Assembly (NCBI GenBank): GCA_030760725.1 | Contig: JASWHV010000012.1 | Coordinates: 84,828,968 to 84,892,967, forward strand | DNA: 64,000 nucleotides | Reading direction: 5' to 3' | Origin: Neostapfia colusana | Lineage: Eukaryota; Streptophyta; Magnoliopsida; Poales; Poaceae | Shown: piece after piece, positions 21,301-33,900 of the stretch | How positions within the stretch are numbered: the first letter of the stretch is position 1 | How the letters are laid out: each line of letters opens with the position of its first letter | The notes under the pieces: generated by a model | The model's database searches: none | Told to the model about the DNA's origin: nothing | The model's input: the letters and a program-made list of their open reading frames with translations, nothing else | Position numbers and translations under genes: made by a program

Positions 21301-23240
21301 AAATGAGATAGGCATTCGTCATGTCGACGAAAGTACGAAAGTATCTGGGAGAAGGAAAGCCGTGTTCCCAAACTCCTACACGCGTTGCAATGGCGTGGCC
21401 GGACACACGGAGTCACCGACCGAGTCCAGTCTCCCCGCTGTCAGGACCGAGCTTAATTCGGCCCATCGGCGGCGGCGTTCAACACCAACCGTCGCGCGCG
21501 TGCGTCCGCGACTTTGACATGGACTCACGTTTCTGCACGTTCTGCTTCGCTTTTTCTCGATCGTTTCTAGAATATCTGGAGCTGGGCGCGACAAAAAGGA
21601 CGCTCTTTCTTTTTCCTTGTCTGGAAAGGCAGGAGAACTATCGGTGCAATTGCAAAGTCTCGGTGTGCAACAAACCAGGAGTTTCGAGCGTGTGGATCGC
21701 ACAGTCCATGGACAATGGAAATAGGATAGGACAGTGTGGGCGTGGATCGGGCTCGGCTCATCCGCAGACCACGGCAGCGCCGCCACGACCCGCCTGCGCG
21801 GCTCTGACGACTGCAGTTTTCTCCTTGGTTGGTGTGGATGTTTGCAGCAGGTCCCGGTCGTCCCAATGCAAGTTTACAATACAGCTTCGTCGATCAGTCA
21901 CTGAGCCGATCTAAAGTTACCTTCAACCGGAGCAGGCAAAGGAAGCCCTAGAAAGACTCAAAGTCTAGAAGAAGTCACCAGAACACATGTCGTGCTCACC
22001 ACGAACGCAGTCGACGTCAGGGCGTCGTCCTCGTTCGCTTCCTTTTCCGGCCGTCCAACAACACCCGGCACCAACCAAGCCATGACAGGAACGGCGGATC
22101 CCAACTGAGCGCGGTTGCTTGCGGCTCACTTCGTTTCGTCTCATGGAAAAACGGGGTAACCCAGCTGCTCGTACAACAGCCGATTCACCCACGAGACATT
22201 TCCATCTGCCCACGGGGTACGAGTGTCATGTGAGTACAAGCAGAAGCAGCCCTTCCATTCCACGCGGATCCGCGACACAAGAGCAATCGACAACCCATAT
22301 ATTAAAGTCACCGGACAAAGAAGGCTACGCGTCGTCAGTAATCCACTAACCCCAAACGGCCATCACCGCCGGTGCTATCCGAAGTATGATGTGCGTGGCC
22401 CAATGGTGCTCTTCCACTGCACATCTTCTACCAACAACACATATCTCTATCCGATCCAGTCACCTTTACTCCATACGTACCGGTAGTGAGTTCAAAGTGA
22501 CGGCATATACAGCCGTAGTGGAGGCAACGTATCTTAGATTCGTAGTACGTGTTAGAAGATACGACCGTCGTCATTGCTTTTGTTCCTTGCTTTCTTGGTC
22601 CACTGTTCAGTTACTTGGGCATCGTTTCCATCCTGAGCAAAACTTTCTGCATGGACCAGTTGAGTTGAGACGTCTGAGCTGATGAGGTGTTCAGCAGTGG
22701 ACGTTTGGCCGTTGCTTTTGCGCCAGTCTAGCACCACCTAAAGGGAATGTTGCACGTTGTTGAGGGATAGGGTTTGGTGAGCATGTCAGAACGACATTCT
22801 AGGCATTTCTTTCCAAGCTAGCTAGCTAGAAGTGTCACGGACCGAGCGGATTCTCGGCACAGTTCGAGCGAGGGTGGTGTCTCTCTGTCGGCATTCACCC
22901 ACCGAATCAGGGCAGAAGATTTCAGTGGTGTTGGGACGTGGACACCTGTATCGCATTACCATTACGTATACGCGATCATTATCGGCGTTTTCCCTTGCTT
23001 TATTACGGCAACTGCGAATTCCATCGTGTTAATACACCAGAAACAGTGCATGCTGCTCACTGTGCTGAGCAGTGAACACCTACAAGGAAGTTACGGCCAT
23101 CGTCCCTACCCTACCCGTTAAACTAATAGCATAGCTACCTCTATCTCCAGTTTTGTACAGACCAAATGATCGACCTGATAACGTATACTTTTTTCCCTCT
23201 TTCTTGGTTGAAATGAATCGAACTACACGTCAGTAACGAT
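21301..23240. other. Intergenic stretch, nothing recognised
   Basis: Mixed composition with only short open frames in several directions. I see no transposon ends, RNA genes or conserved domains. It is probably intergenic DNA upstream of the SF3B5 gene with old unrecognised repeats. Confidence 0.4.
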
Positions 23241-23574
23241 CAAAATATTTTGGGATTTTCTGGGATCACGAGGGAGTTGCGCAAGAAAGGCAGCGACTTT
23301 TGCCACTTCTTGGCTCAAATCGACTTCACGGACCAAATGTTTCCGGCGGAATGGATCAAACTTTGGGGAAATCTCTCGGCGAGTAACTCAACGGAAGCAC
23401 AAGACTACAAGAGAAGGTTAGGTTCCTTGAATCTTGACTGGATCTCCCTTGTCGAATGGACTCGAGCGCCCTCCTGCTCCTCCTCCTCTTGACAAAGAAA
23501 TCCGCCCTGACAAAAAATCGAAGAAATCCGCTCACTCCATTGGGTGATTGATCACAATTCACAAACACCCCCTC

Positions 23575-23880
23575 GAATTTTATTCGCCAAGGAGATGATG
23601 GTTAGAATAAGGAATCGCGTCTTTGAAGACATTGAACTGAATCCTAAACAAGTCGTGGGACTGATCAATGATGAAGCTAGACAATGGTTTTTTGCCAGGG
23701 CAAATACTCAGAACTCCTAGCTGAAATCTTGTATATCTTTAACAGAAATGCTGGTGACATTTTATTTTTATGTAGGATTTGGTCCGGTCTTTCGAGAATC
23801 TGTTTGAGGCATGTAAATAATCATCTTCTTATATTAATATAGTCAGGCCTCTCAGCCTGGATTTTTCGATTTTTTTAAAA
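23575..23880 (+). mobile_element. 5'-truncated L1-type LINE fragment
   Basis: The frame RNRVFEDIELNPKQVVGLI and then NDEARQWFFARA (about 23610-23700) is the C-terminal end typical of plant L1 ORF2 proteins. It is followed by an untranslated tail that ends near 23875 in a T/A-rich tract. Everything upstream of this C-terminal piece is missing or unrecognisable. It is unrelated in orientation to the fragment at 18905-19340. Confidence 0.6.
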
Positions 23881-23887
23881 AACATAT

Positions 23888-23967
23888 ACCTCCTCCATTT
23901 CAAATTATTTAATGCGTGTTAGTTTAAAATTAAACTAGTCACCATCAAATAATTTAAAACAGAGCGA
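23888..23967. mobile_element. Stowaway-like MITE, related to the one at 19689
   Basis: The left arm reads CCTCCTCCATTTCAAATTAT and the right arm in reverse reads CTCTGTTTTAAATTATTTGA. The centre is agtttaaaattaaact. Size, termini and centre match the MITE at 19689-19767, so they belong to one family. The copy is more diverged and its exact ends are uncertain. Confidence 0.6.
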
Positions 23968-24916
23968 AAAATAGACTTAGCGCTTTTACGAGTTGAAGAT
24001 GATGAGGTGACAGGCGCGGCTAGTGCTTCCTGTCCCTTCGTTGTTAGGCTTTTGCTGAGGAAAAGCTTGACGGCAACAGCAGCGATCGAGAGGGTAGTAG
24101 CCACCAAGGTTAGGAAGAGAAAAGAGGTCCAGAAAGCGTCGTTTGGAAAGACAGGGCGCCCGCGCGTTCGTGCTGCCGTCGCTATCGTCGAGATAGATGA
24201 TGATGACTTGCTGTGCTAACTACCCCTCATGTTGCCACCGCGGTGTGAAAGCGTTCAGAGTTCAGACTCCGAAATTGGGCCGTTTCTTCCGGGATACGTG
24301 GACTTCGCCGCGCGGGCGTTGCAGCCGCTCAGCTGGGTGGATTACAGCCCGATTCCGGCCCACGGCGCGGTTTAGGGCGGACGAGAATGGAAGTTCTCGT
24401 GGGCTGCGACCCGGGAGCCCGTTTGCATCAAGGGACTCTGGGCCTCTTGCCGATCTAATCAGGCCCTGTACGGAACGCATCGGCCCATCGACCTGCGTGG
24501 CGGTAGGCCCCGGCCAAGGCCCGCCTCCCCGCCGCAGTTCCCACCCAACCCCGACTCCCGGAGCGGCGGCCGGCAGCGCAACTCCCCCGACCTCCTCGGC
24601 TCCCGCAGTCCCGTTTCTCCTGCGTCGACTCCACCGCGTCGGAGCTGCGCGACAACGCCGAGCCGTCTAGGCCAAGAGGCCCTCCCTCCCTCCCGCAGCA
24701 CCAGGTTGACTCGGAGGTCATGTTTTTCTCCATCAGATCTAGTATCTAAGCGCCGGAGTGATTCAAATCCCAATAACGTTGAGCTTGACCACGTCTCTTG
24801 CTGCCACGGGTTAGGCCCTGACTAACGTGGTCACCCCCCCTTGCTTTTAGGTGGTGCTCCGATTCTGGAATTCCCAGCTCTTTTGTCGTGGTGACGGACC
24901 GAAGCAATCGGCCACC

Positions 24917-27900
24917 ATGCAGGTCGGTAGTCACTGGCCTATGTCTCTTGATTGATTAGTTTGTCGCCTTGTCGGCGCAAGGCTGCTACCTGCAGACGCT
25001 TATTTCTTCTTCTGCTGTTAGAACTTAGAAGCATCCCTTGGTGCATCCCTTTTCCACATTCTAGTATTTCGAGTAGAGTGTTAAAACATAGGAACATGTA
25101 CATTAACGATTTCCTGACCTGTTTGAGAACTTTGGAAAACTCTAGTATGCTGATTAGCCATTCTGATAGAGGGTGCAAATGTAGTGAAGTCAGCCCTCCG
25201 TGGGTCCTGATGAATATCACAATAGATTGGAGGTATTGGTATTTGAGATGGGTTTGATCTTGTTTGGAGATCTCTTCTCATGTAGTCTCTCTTTCAAACT
25301 GAAAGCACTTGCTCGCTGCAAATCGTTGGTTTTCCATCTAAAATTGGAATACTAGCCTACCAGGGCACTCTCGTTATGCTATCATTTTTTCTGAACTCGC
25401 AATAACGGTCGTGAGGATCCCCTTGATCATGTGTAAAAGATATGCTCTTATTGGAATACCTGGACTTATTTCACCTGTGTTTATATGAAGTAAGACTTTA
25501 TAGAAAGTATATGTTGTTCCATTTAATTCGGGCTGTTACAGCGTGTTGATAATGGTATACCTCTGACCCCTAGTTCCGTAACTGCTGAGATTTTTTAAAG
25601 CTTGTTTATTGTTCGCTGAAATTCACTTGCTGATGCATATTTAGAATTGGACATATCATTATGTTCATCTTTCTGCTTGGCTGATATGAAACTGCACTGT
25701 GCATTGCTTAGCATTATAGAGACTCTATTTCATGTTTTACTTTATTTATCTTTTTCCCAGTTGGCTGAATCATAGTATTTCAACTTTCTATTGCTCTAGA
25801 ATTTTGATATGTTCTTTGATTATTCAAAAGCAGTATTTCTAACATGACTAACTATTTTATAGGCTAGTGATAGGTTTAACATAAACTCTCAGCTTGAGCA
25901 TCTTCAAGCCAAATATGTTGGTACAGGACATGCTGATTTGACCAGATTGTAAGTATCTTGTTCTTCATTGCATAAGTTGTCTCATGAGTCATGAGTCACT
26001 AACACATAAGACATCACTAACTAATATTTTCTTTGTTTACAGTGAATGGGCTGTAAATATCCAGAGGGACAGCTACGCCTCTTATATTGGGCACTATCCA
26101 ATGTTGGCGTATTTTTCCATTGCTGAAAATGAATCAATTGGAAGAGAGCGTTACAACTTTATGCAGGTATGCTAGGCAACTTGACCGACTCTTCTACCAG
26201 GTTACAGTTGAAAATTTTGTTTTCTTCTCTCTTCGGTAGTTTAAATTTTTCTTGTGCCGAAGCATTACAAGGTAGAATTACTGTTTTTTCTTGTTATTAC
26301 TGTATGCTAGTATGTAAGTACAATTAGTGTATCACCTCTGCGAGTTCGTAAATGCTACCTGCATAATGCTGTCCCAGCAATTCCCACCTTGTTAAGGACA
26401 TTGAACCCCAATACAACTTGTCAGAAACTAGCTGAAGTAACATGTTACAATTTTCTCATGCTGCTCTACCAAATGAGCCAGGAGCTTCTGTCTCCCTGCA
26501 GTGTAATTATGAGATGATTGAGTAGAGTAAGAGATAATACTCCCATGCTATTTTTCTGTCCTCGTCATCAGAGGCAGGGCAGATGTGTATCAGTACCAAC
26601 TCTAGCTACATATGTTGGTAAGAGTTCATAACTAGTACTGATCAGATTATTGCTTCAGTAGTGGCGGCCAGCCAACTCTTAGCTGGCTGAATCAACTGCT
26701 AGAGCCAATACCATTGGGTATTGTGCTCATGAATTGTTACATATTTGTTGAGCTGTTGCCTGTTGAAGTGTCTAACAAAGTACAATCGATTGTGAATTGA
26801 GGTGGTTTGCCAGTGAGGTGTTGAGTGGCAAATCCTCTATTTTTCTTTCTTGATCCATCCCCAACCACTACTGGCTGTTGGCTGATGTAAATAAGAGTTT
26901 AAGCTTCAGTCTCAATTCAGAAGTTTAAAATTGTTTCTTCAATATCTATTGATAATCGAGGAAAATCATTGGGAATATAATTTACTTTGGTCAGCTACAT
27001 ATGGAGATAAACTTTTTGTCTTAAAACTGAACCTGAAAAACATAATTATGCACACAAAATTTGCTAATCAGCCTCTATATTAGAGTACAATATTGCTTTC
27101 CATGAAATTTTATTGGATTGTTATTCGCTATAGCTAGCCTTAAGTGTAGCCTGGCACTGTTAGTATCTGAAGTACTACTCTCATGGAGAGGATGACACTA
27201 AGAGTTGAGAAATTTTTCTTGTTTCATTCCACACACAATGTCATGCCCAACCTAGGGGTTGGGGTTACATATTTATAGCTAAGGCAGCCAAGCATATATC
27301 TAGATGCTAGTCTAAGATGTTGTCCTACCAAAGGACTAAGATGTTGTCCTCTTGGTCTAAGATGTTGTCCTACCAAAGGACTAAGATGCTGTCCTACCAA
27401 AGGACTAATATGCTGTCCTACTAAAGGACTAAGATGCTGTCCTCTTGGTCTAAGATGTTGTCCTACCAAAGGACTAAGATACTGTCCTGCTAACGACTGA
27501 AATGCTATTCTAACTAGGGGACACACAGACCAAGAGTACAAGACTTATTCCTTCATTCTCCCCCTAAGTCTTGTGCGTTGTCTTGTGGGAGAGTTGGACC
27601 ATCCCGATCCTGGAGCAAAGCTCAAGGAACGTGATCCTCCCTAGGGGCTTGGTGAGCAGATCTGCAAGCTGGTCCTTGGTGTTGATGTAGCACGCCTTGA
27701 TGCTCCCTTCCTCCAAGCAGCCTCGGAGGAAGTGGTACCTCACCCGGATGTGCTTGCTCCGTTCATGAAAGACAGGGTTCTTTGCTAGAGCCAGAGCTGA
27801 CTTGTTGTCCACCCTGAGTTCCACCGCTCCGGTGTCTTTGCCGAGGAGATCACCAAGCAGTCGAACTAGCCAGAGCGCTTGAGTTGAAGCAGTAGAGGCC

Positions 27901-30900
27901 GCTATGTACTCGGCCTCGCAGCTGGACAGTGCCACCACCTGCTGCTTGATCGACTGCCAGCTAACGAGGCACTTGCCGAGGAAGAAGAGAATCCCGCTCG
28001 TGCTCTTGCTAGTGTCGATGTCGCCAGCGTGGTCGTTGTTGCTGTACCCAACAAGGTGTGCCTCCTCAGGGCACCTCGGGTAGTAGAGGCCGTGGTCGAG
28101 AGTGCCCGCAACGTAGCGGATGATCCTCTTCACAGCCTACTGGTGCTCCGTCGTCAGTCGCTGCATGAACCGACTGACGTAGCCGACAGAGAATGCCAAG
28201 TCCGGTCGTGTGTGGGCGAGGTAGCAAAGGCTCCCCACAAGACGCCGATGCTGGAATAAGTCTTGTAGTCCTTTGGTCTTTGGTCCCCTAGTCCCTTGTA
28301 CCCTAGTCCTTTAGTTTGTTGCACTTTAGTCCTTGGTCCTTGGTCTTTGTTGTACTCTAGTCCTTTGGTCTTTGTGGCCCCAATTAGGACAGCATCTAAG
28401 GACACTAGGACAGCATATTAAGGACACTAGGACAGCATCTTAGTGTCAGCAAAGGACAGCATCTAAGCATCTTAGACTAGCATCTTTGTGGCATATGCTT
28501 GGCTGCCATGGCAGCTATAAATATGTAGCCTCAAACCCTTGGGTTGGTATGGCATTGTGTGAGAAATAGACAAGAAAATTGCCCCAACTCCTAGTGTCAT
28601 CCTCTCGTCCAATGAGAGTAAGAATTCAACTACTAACATCTGGTATCAGAGCCGTTCTATCCTGCAGCTTAAACATCTCCTGCTCATCCCCTTCCCGCAC
28701 CTATCTCTGTCCGCAACCGGCAGCAGGAACACCGACTGTTCCAGCTCATTCCTCTCCTGCACAGACGAGCAGCAACTTGTCTTCCACACACAACAACCCT
28801 CCCCCACTAGTGCGCCATGTCCGACGGACAGTCTCAGCGCTCGGTCGCCTCGAGCGCGCGGCAGACGGAGGTCGCCGCGGCAGAGGAGCGCGAGCGAGCG
28901 GCGGCAGAGACTGCGGAGACGGCGGCAATGGCGGCAAGGTTGGCGGCGGCGGAACTGGCAGCAGCGAGGGCGGAAGTGGAAGCAGCGGCGGCGGCGGCTG
29001 TAGCGCGTGCGGCGGCAGCGGAGCTGGAGGCTTTGCGCGGCAGTAGCTTCAGCAGCTCTGTCGACGGCGGCGTCGACGATGAGCTCAGGCCGGTGAGGGA
29101 GGCGGCGCGAGCACGAGAGGTGCAGCGAGCAGCCGCGCGCCCCCATGGGTGCGACAACCGCAGCCCAGACGGGCGCGGACACGCCGGTGGCGCTCCCGGC
29201 GGCGGCGGTTGGGTCGACGGAGAACGCGGCCATTACAGGCGACACGGTTCTCCCTCCCCGAACAGGTACCATGGACACCACGGGGTCCAGGCCATTGTCA
29301 GGGACGTCGGTCCCGGCGGTGGGTGGCCTACCCTCACCAAGACCAACTACGTCGAGTGGACCACGGTGATGAGGGTACGGCTCCAGGTGCGACACATGTG
29401 GGAAGCAGTTTAGTACGGCGACGTCGACTACTACGAGGATCGACGGGCGTTGGATGCCCTCATTGCTGCAGTCCCGCCTGAGATGCAGTTCTCGCTTTCC
29501 AAGAAGCGGACTGCTAAGGAGGCATGGGATGCCATCGCTGCGGCACGCATCGGCAGCGACCGCGCCCGCAAGTCCACACTGCAGGCGCTTCGCAAGGAGT
29601 GGGAGAACCTGGCCTTTAAGCCAGGTGAGGACGTTGATGACTTTGCTCTCCGTCTCAACACTTTATTGCAGAAGTTGGTGCAGTTCGGCGACGACACCTA
29701 CGACGAAGAGAGAGCTGTCGAGAAGCTCCTTCGCTGCATCCCCGAGAAGTACAAGCAGATCGCTCGCTCGATCGAGTCTCTGCTGGACCTCTCCACGATG
29801 TCGATCGAAGAGGCGATAGGTCGCCTCAAGGTCGTCGACAGCGACGAACCACAACCTCTCTCGGGGCCTATCACCATTGGCGGGAAGCTTCATCTCACTC
29901 GCGAGCAGTGGGAGGCTGGCCAGGGTGACCGGAAGAAGGGGGAGTCCTCTTCCTCGACAGGCGGCCGCAAGCGCGGCAAGTCGCGCAAGGGGCGCGGAGG
30001 TACCCAGGCCGGGGCACGCGGACGTACCGAGGGTGGCGCTCGCGGAGGCGCCCAGGGCGGCACCGTCGACAACCACAAGCCGACATGAGACGACACCTGC
30101 CACAACTGTGGCAAGCTTGGTCATTGGGCCAGGGAGTGTCGACAGCCACGACGTGGCCAGGCCCACGTGGCACAAGTGAAGGAGGAGGCCCACGTGGCAC
30201 AGGTAGAGGAGGAGCCAGCCTTGCTTCTGGCACATGGAAGCATCAAGCCACCTCTAGTGGCATCGACCGCAACGGCTCTCCTTCATCTTGATGAGCCAAG
30301 AGCACACGCTTTCCTCGGCGACGGCTCCAGCAACGGCAGGACTGACGAGTGGTGCCTCGACACCGGCGCCACCCATCACATGACCGGTCGACGGGAGTTC
30401 TTCGTTGAGCTTGACTCCAATGTCCGAGGCTCTGTCAAGTTTGGTGACGCCTCCGGCGTGGAGATCAAGGGTGTCGGCTCCGTCATCCTCACCGCCGAGT
30501 CTGGTGAGCGCAGGCTGCTCGTCGGAGTCTACTACATCCCCGCGTTGAGAAACTCCATCATCAGCCTGGGACAGCTGGATGAGAACGGTTCGTGCGTGGA
30601 GATTAAGGACGGAGTCATGAGAATTCGGGATCGCCATCGTCGCCTTCTTGCCAAGGTATCTAGAGGCACTAATCGACTCTATGTCATTCACGTGCAGGTA
30701 GCACAACCTGTCTGCCTTGCCACTCGTCGGGACGACGAGGCATTGCAGTGGCACGAGCGCTTTGGGCATCTTCACTTCGAGGCCCTAAAGCAGCTCAGTG
30801 CCAAGGAGATGGTGCGAGGCATGCCATGCCTTGACCACGTGGAGCAGCTCTGCGACGTCTGCGTATTGACGAAGCAGAGGCGGCTTCCTTTTCCCCAGCA

Positions 30901-33900
30901 GTCGAGCTTTCGAGCTAAGGAACGACTCGAGCTCGTTCACGGGGACTTGTGTGGCCCGGTGACACCAGGTACAGTAGGAGGACGACGCTACTTCCTGCTG
31001 CTCGTCGACGACCTCTCCCGCTACATGTGGGTCGTGGTCCTTGGCAGCAAGGGAGAGGCTGCGAACGCCATCAGGCGCGCGCAGGCCATTGCGGAGGCGG
31101 AGTGCGGCCGCAAGCTGCGTGTGCTGCGCACTGACAACGGCGACGAATTCACGACGGCTGAATTCACGTCGTATTGCGCGGATGAGGGTGTTCAGCGTCA
31201 CTACTCCGCGCCCTACAGCCCGCAGCAGAACGGCGTTGTCGAGCGGCGCAACCAGACGGTTGTGGGGATGGCTCGGACCCTCCTCAAGCAGAGGGGAATC
31301 CCGTCTATCTTCTGGGGAGAGGCGGTGGTGACGGCTGTCTACATCCTCAACCGCTCGCCCACCAAGGCTCTCAACGGCAGGACGCCGTACGAGGCTTGGT
31401 ATGGGCGCAAGCCGGTGGTCTCTCATCTACGGGTCTTTGGCTGCGCGTTTGCCAAGGAGCTTGGCCACATCAGCAAGCTCGACGACAGGAGCACTCCGGG
31501 GGTGTTCATCGGCTACGCGGAGGGCTCGAAGGCCTACCGCATTCTCGACCCAGAGACACGGCGTGTGCGCACGACGCGCGATGTTGTGTTCAACGAAGGG
31601 CGAGGATGGGCATGGGACAAGGCGGTGGACGACGGCTCGACTCCGACATACGACAACTTCATCGTCGAGTACGTCCATTTCAAGGGAACTGGGGGAGTGG
31701 GCAGCTCTTCTCCACCAACTTCAGCGCCATGCTCCCCAGTCACGACCTCGGCTGCGATGACCTCTCCACCACCACAGCCGGCGACCCCACTCCAGCATCG
31801 ACTGCCATCCCTCCAGGTACGTCCACTCCGACACCAGCTCATGTCAAGCACACACCGGTGCAGTTCGTTACTCCGCTCTCCCACGACGAGGAGCGCATCG
31901 ACGCATACCACGACGGCGAGCCGTTGCGGTATCGTACGATGGAGGATCTTCTCGGTGACCAGTCGGTGTTGGGACTGGTCCCTCGCGATCTGGAGGCGCA
32001 GTTGCATCTTGCGTACGACGACGGCGAGCCTCGGTCTTTCGCGGAGGCTGAGAGACACGCGGCATGGCGTGCCGCGATGCAGTCGGAGATGGACGCGGTT
32101 GAGACGAACCGCACTTGGGAGCTTGCTGATCTCCCTCGCGGTCACCGTGCGATCACCCTTAAGTGGGTGTTCAAGTTGAAGAGGGATGAAGCCGACGCCA
32201 TCGTCAAGCACAAGGCTCGCTTGGTGGCACGCGGCTTCGTGCAGCGGGAGGGGATCGACTTCGACGATGCTTTTGCCCCCGTGGCACGGATGGAATCCGT
32301 GCGACTCCTTGCACTCGCTGCCCAAGCAGGCTGGCGTGTCCAGCACATGGACGTCAAGTCGGCGTTCCTCAACGGCGACTTGAAGGAGGAGGTCTACGTA
32401 CACCAGCCGCCGGGGTTTGTGGTCCCTGGCAAGGAGGGCAAGGTGTTGCGCCTGCGCAAGGCCCTCTATGGCTTGCGTCAGGCACCAAGGGCGTGGAATG
32501 CCAAGTTGGATTCCACGCTCAAGAGGATGGGTGTCGGGCAATGCCCACACGCGACGGCCATCTACCGGCGGGGCAATGGATGAAACACCCTACTGGTGGG
32601 TGTCTACGTCGACGACTTGGTGATCACCGGCACCAAGGATGCGAAGGTGGCAGCGTTCAAGGAAGAGATGAAAGCCACCTTCCAGATGAGTGACCTGGGA
32701 TCTCTCTCCTTCTACCTTGGGATTGAGGTGCACCAGGCCGACTCCGGGATCACACTTCGACAGACCGCCTACGCCAAGCGCATTGTTGAGCTAGCTGCGC
32801 TCACAAACTGCAACCCAGCTCTCACTTCGATGGAGGAGAGGCTGAAGCTGAGCCGCGACAACACGGCGGAGGAGGTGGACGCTACGCAGTACCGGCGTCT
32901 TGTGGGGAGCCTACTCTACCTCACCCACACACGGCCGGACTTGGCATTCTCCGTCAGCTATGTTAGTCGGTTCCTGCAACGACCGACGACGGATCACCAG
33001 CAGGCTGTGAAGAGGATCATCCCTTGTACCCTAGTCCTTTAGTTTGTTGCACTTTAGTCCTTGGTCCTTGGTCCTTGTTGTACTCTAGTCCTTTGGTCTT
33101 TGTGGCCCCAATTAGGACAACATCTAAGGACACTAGGACAGCATATTAAGGACACTGGGACAGCATCTTAGTGTCAGCCAAGGACAGCATATTAGGACAA
33201 CATCTAAGCATCTTAGACTAGCATCTTTGTGGCATATGCTTGGCTGCCATGGCAGCTATAAATATATAGCCTCAAACCCTTGGGTTGATATGGCATTGTG
33301 TGAGAAATAGACAAGAAAATTGCCCCAACTCCTAGTGTCATCCTCTCTTCCAATGAGAGTAAGAATTCAACTACTAACAGCCGATACTGCGTGGCGTCCG
33401 CCTCCTCCGTCGTGCTGTTGCGGCTCAGCTTCAGTCTCTCCTCCATGGGAGTGAGAGCTGGGTTGTAGTCTGCGAGCCCAGCCAGCTCAACAATACGCTT
33501 GGCGTAGGCAGTCTGTCGAAGCATGATCCCGGAGTCGGCCTGGTGCACCTCTATCCCCAGGTAGAAGGAGAGAGATCCCAGGTCACTCATCTAGAAGGTG
33601 GCTTTCATCGCTTCCTTGAATGCTGCCACCTCCGCATCCTTGGTGCCGGTGATAACCAAGTCGTCGACGTAGACACCCACCAGTAGGGCATTTCCTCCAT
33701 TGCCCCGTCGGTAGATGGCCGCCTCGTGCGGGCTTTGCTCGAAGCCCATCCCCTTAAGCGTGGAGTCCAACTTGGCATTCCACGCCCTTGGTGCCTGCCG
33801 CAGGCCATAGAGGGCCCTGCGCAGGCGCAACACCTTGCCCTCCTTGCCAGGAATCGTAAATCCCGGCGGCTGGTGCACATAGACCTCCTCCTTTAAATCG

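Larger units (their letters stand above)
28249..33379 (+). mobile_element. Copia retrotransposon B, same family, inserted in A in opposite orientation
   Basis: The 5' LTR is 28249-28639 (TGCTGGAATAAG...CTAACA), followed by the primer site TGGTATCAGAGCC. The 3' LTR is partial (about 33021-33379). The target duplication GCCGA flanks it at 28244-28248 and 33380-33384; removing B restores the RNase H/RT junction of A. A deletion has removed the RNase H end and about the first 40 bp of the 3' LTR: the pol frame runs to VKRII and then enters LTR sequence. A and B share LTR termini, primer site and polyprotein sequence. Confidence 0.94.

Noticed and set aside
23250..23492. 80-codon plus-strand frame (starts MGFSGITRELRKKG)
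   Set aside because: It looks like a protein fragment by composition, but I recognise no family and no splice context. It may belong to the neighbouring L1 fragment or to another old repeat.
31534..32550. 338-codon minus-strand open frame
   Set aside because: It lies opposite the integrase and reverse transcriptase of Copia B and has no domain of its own.
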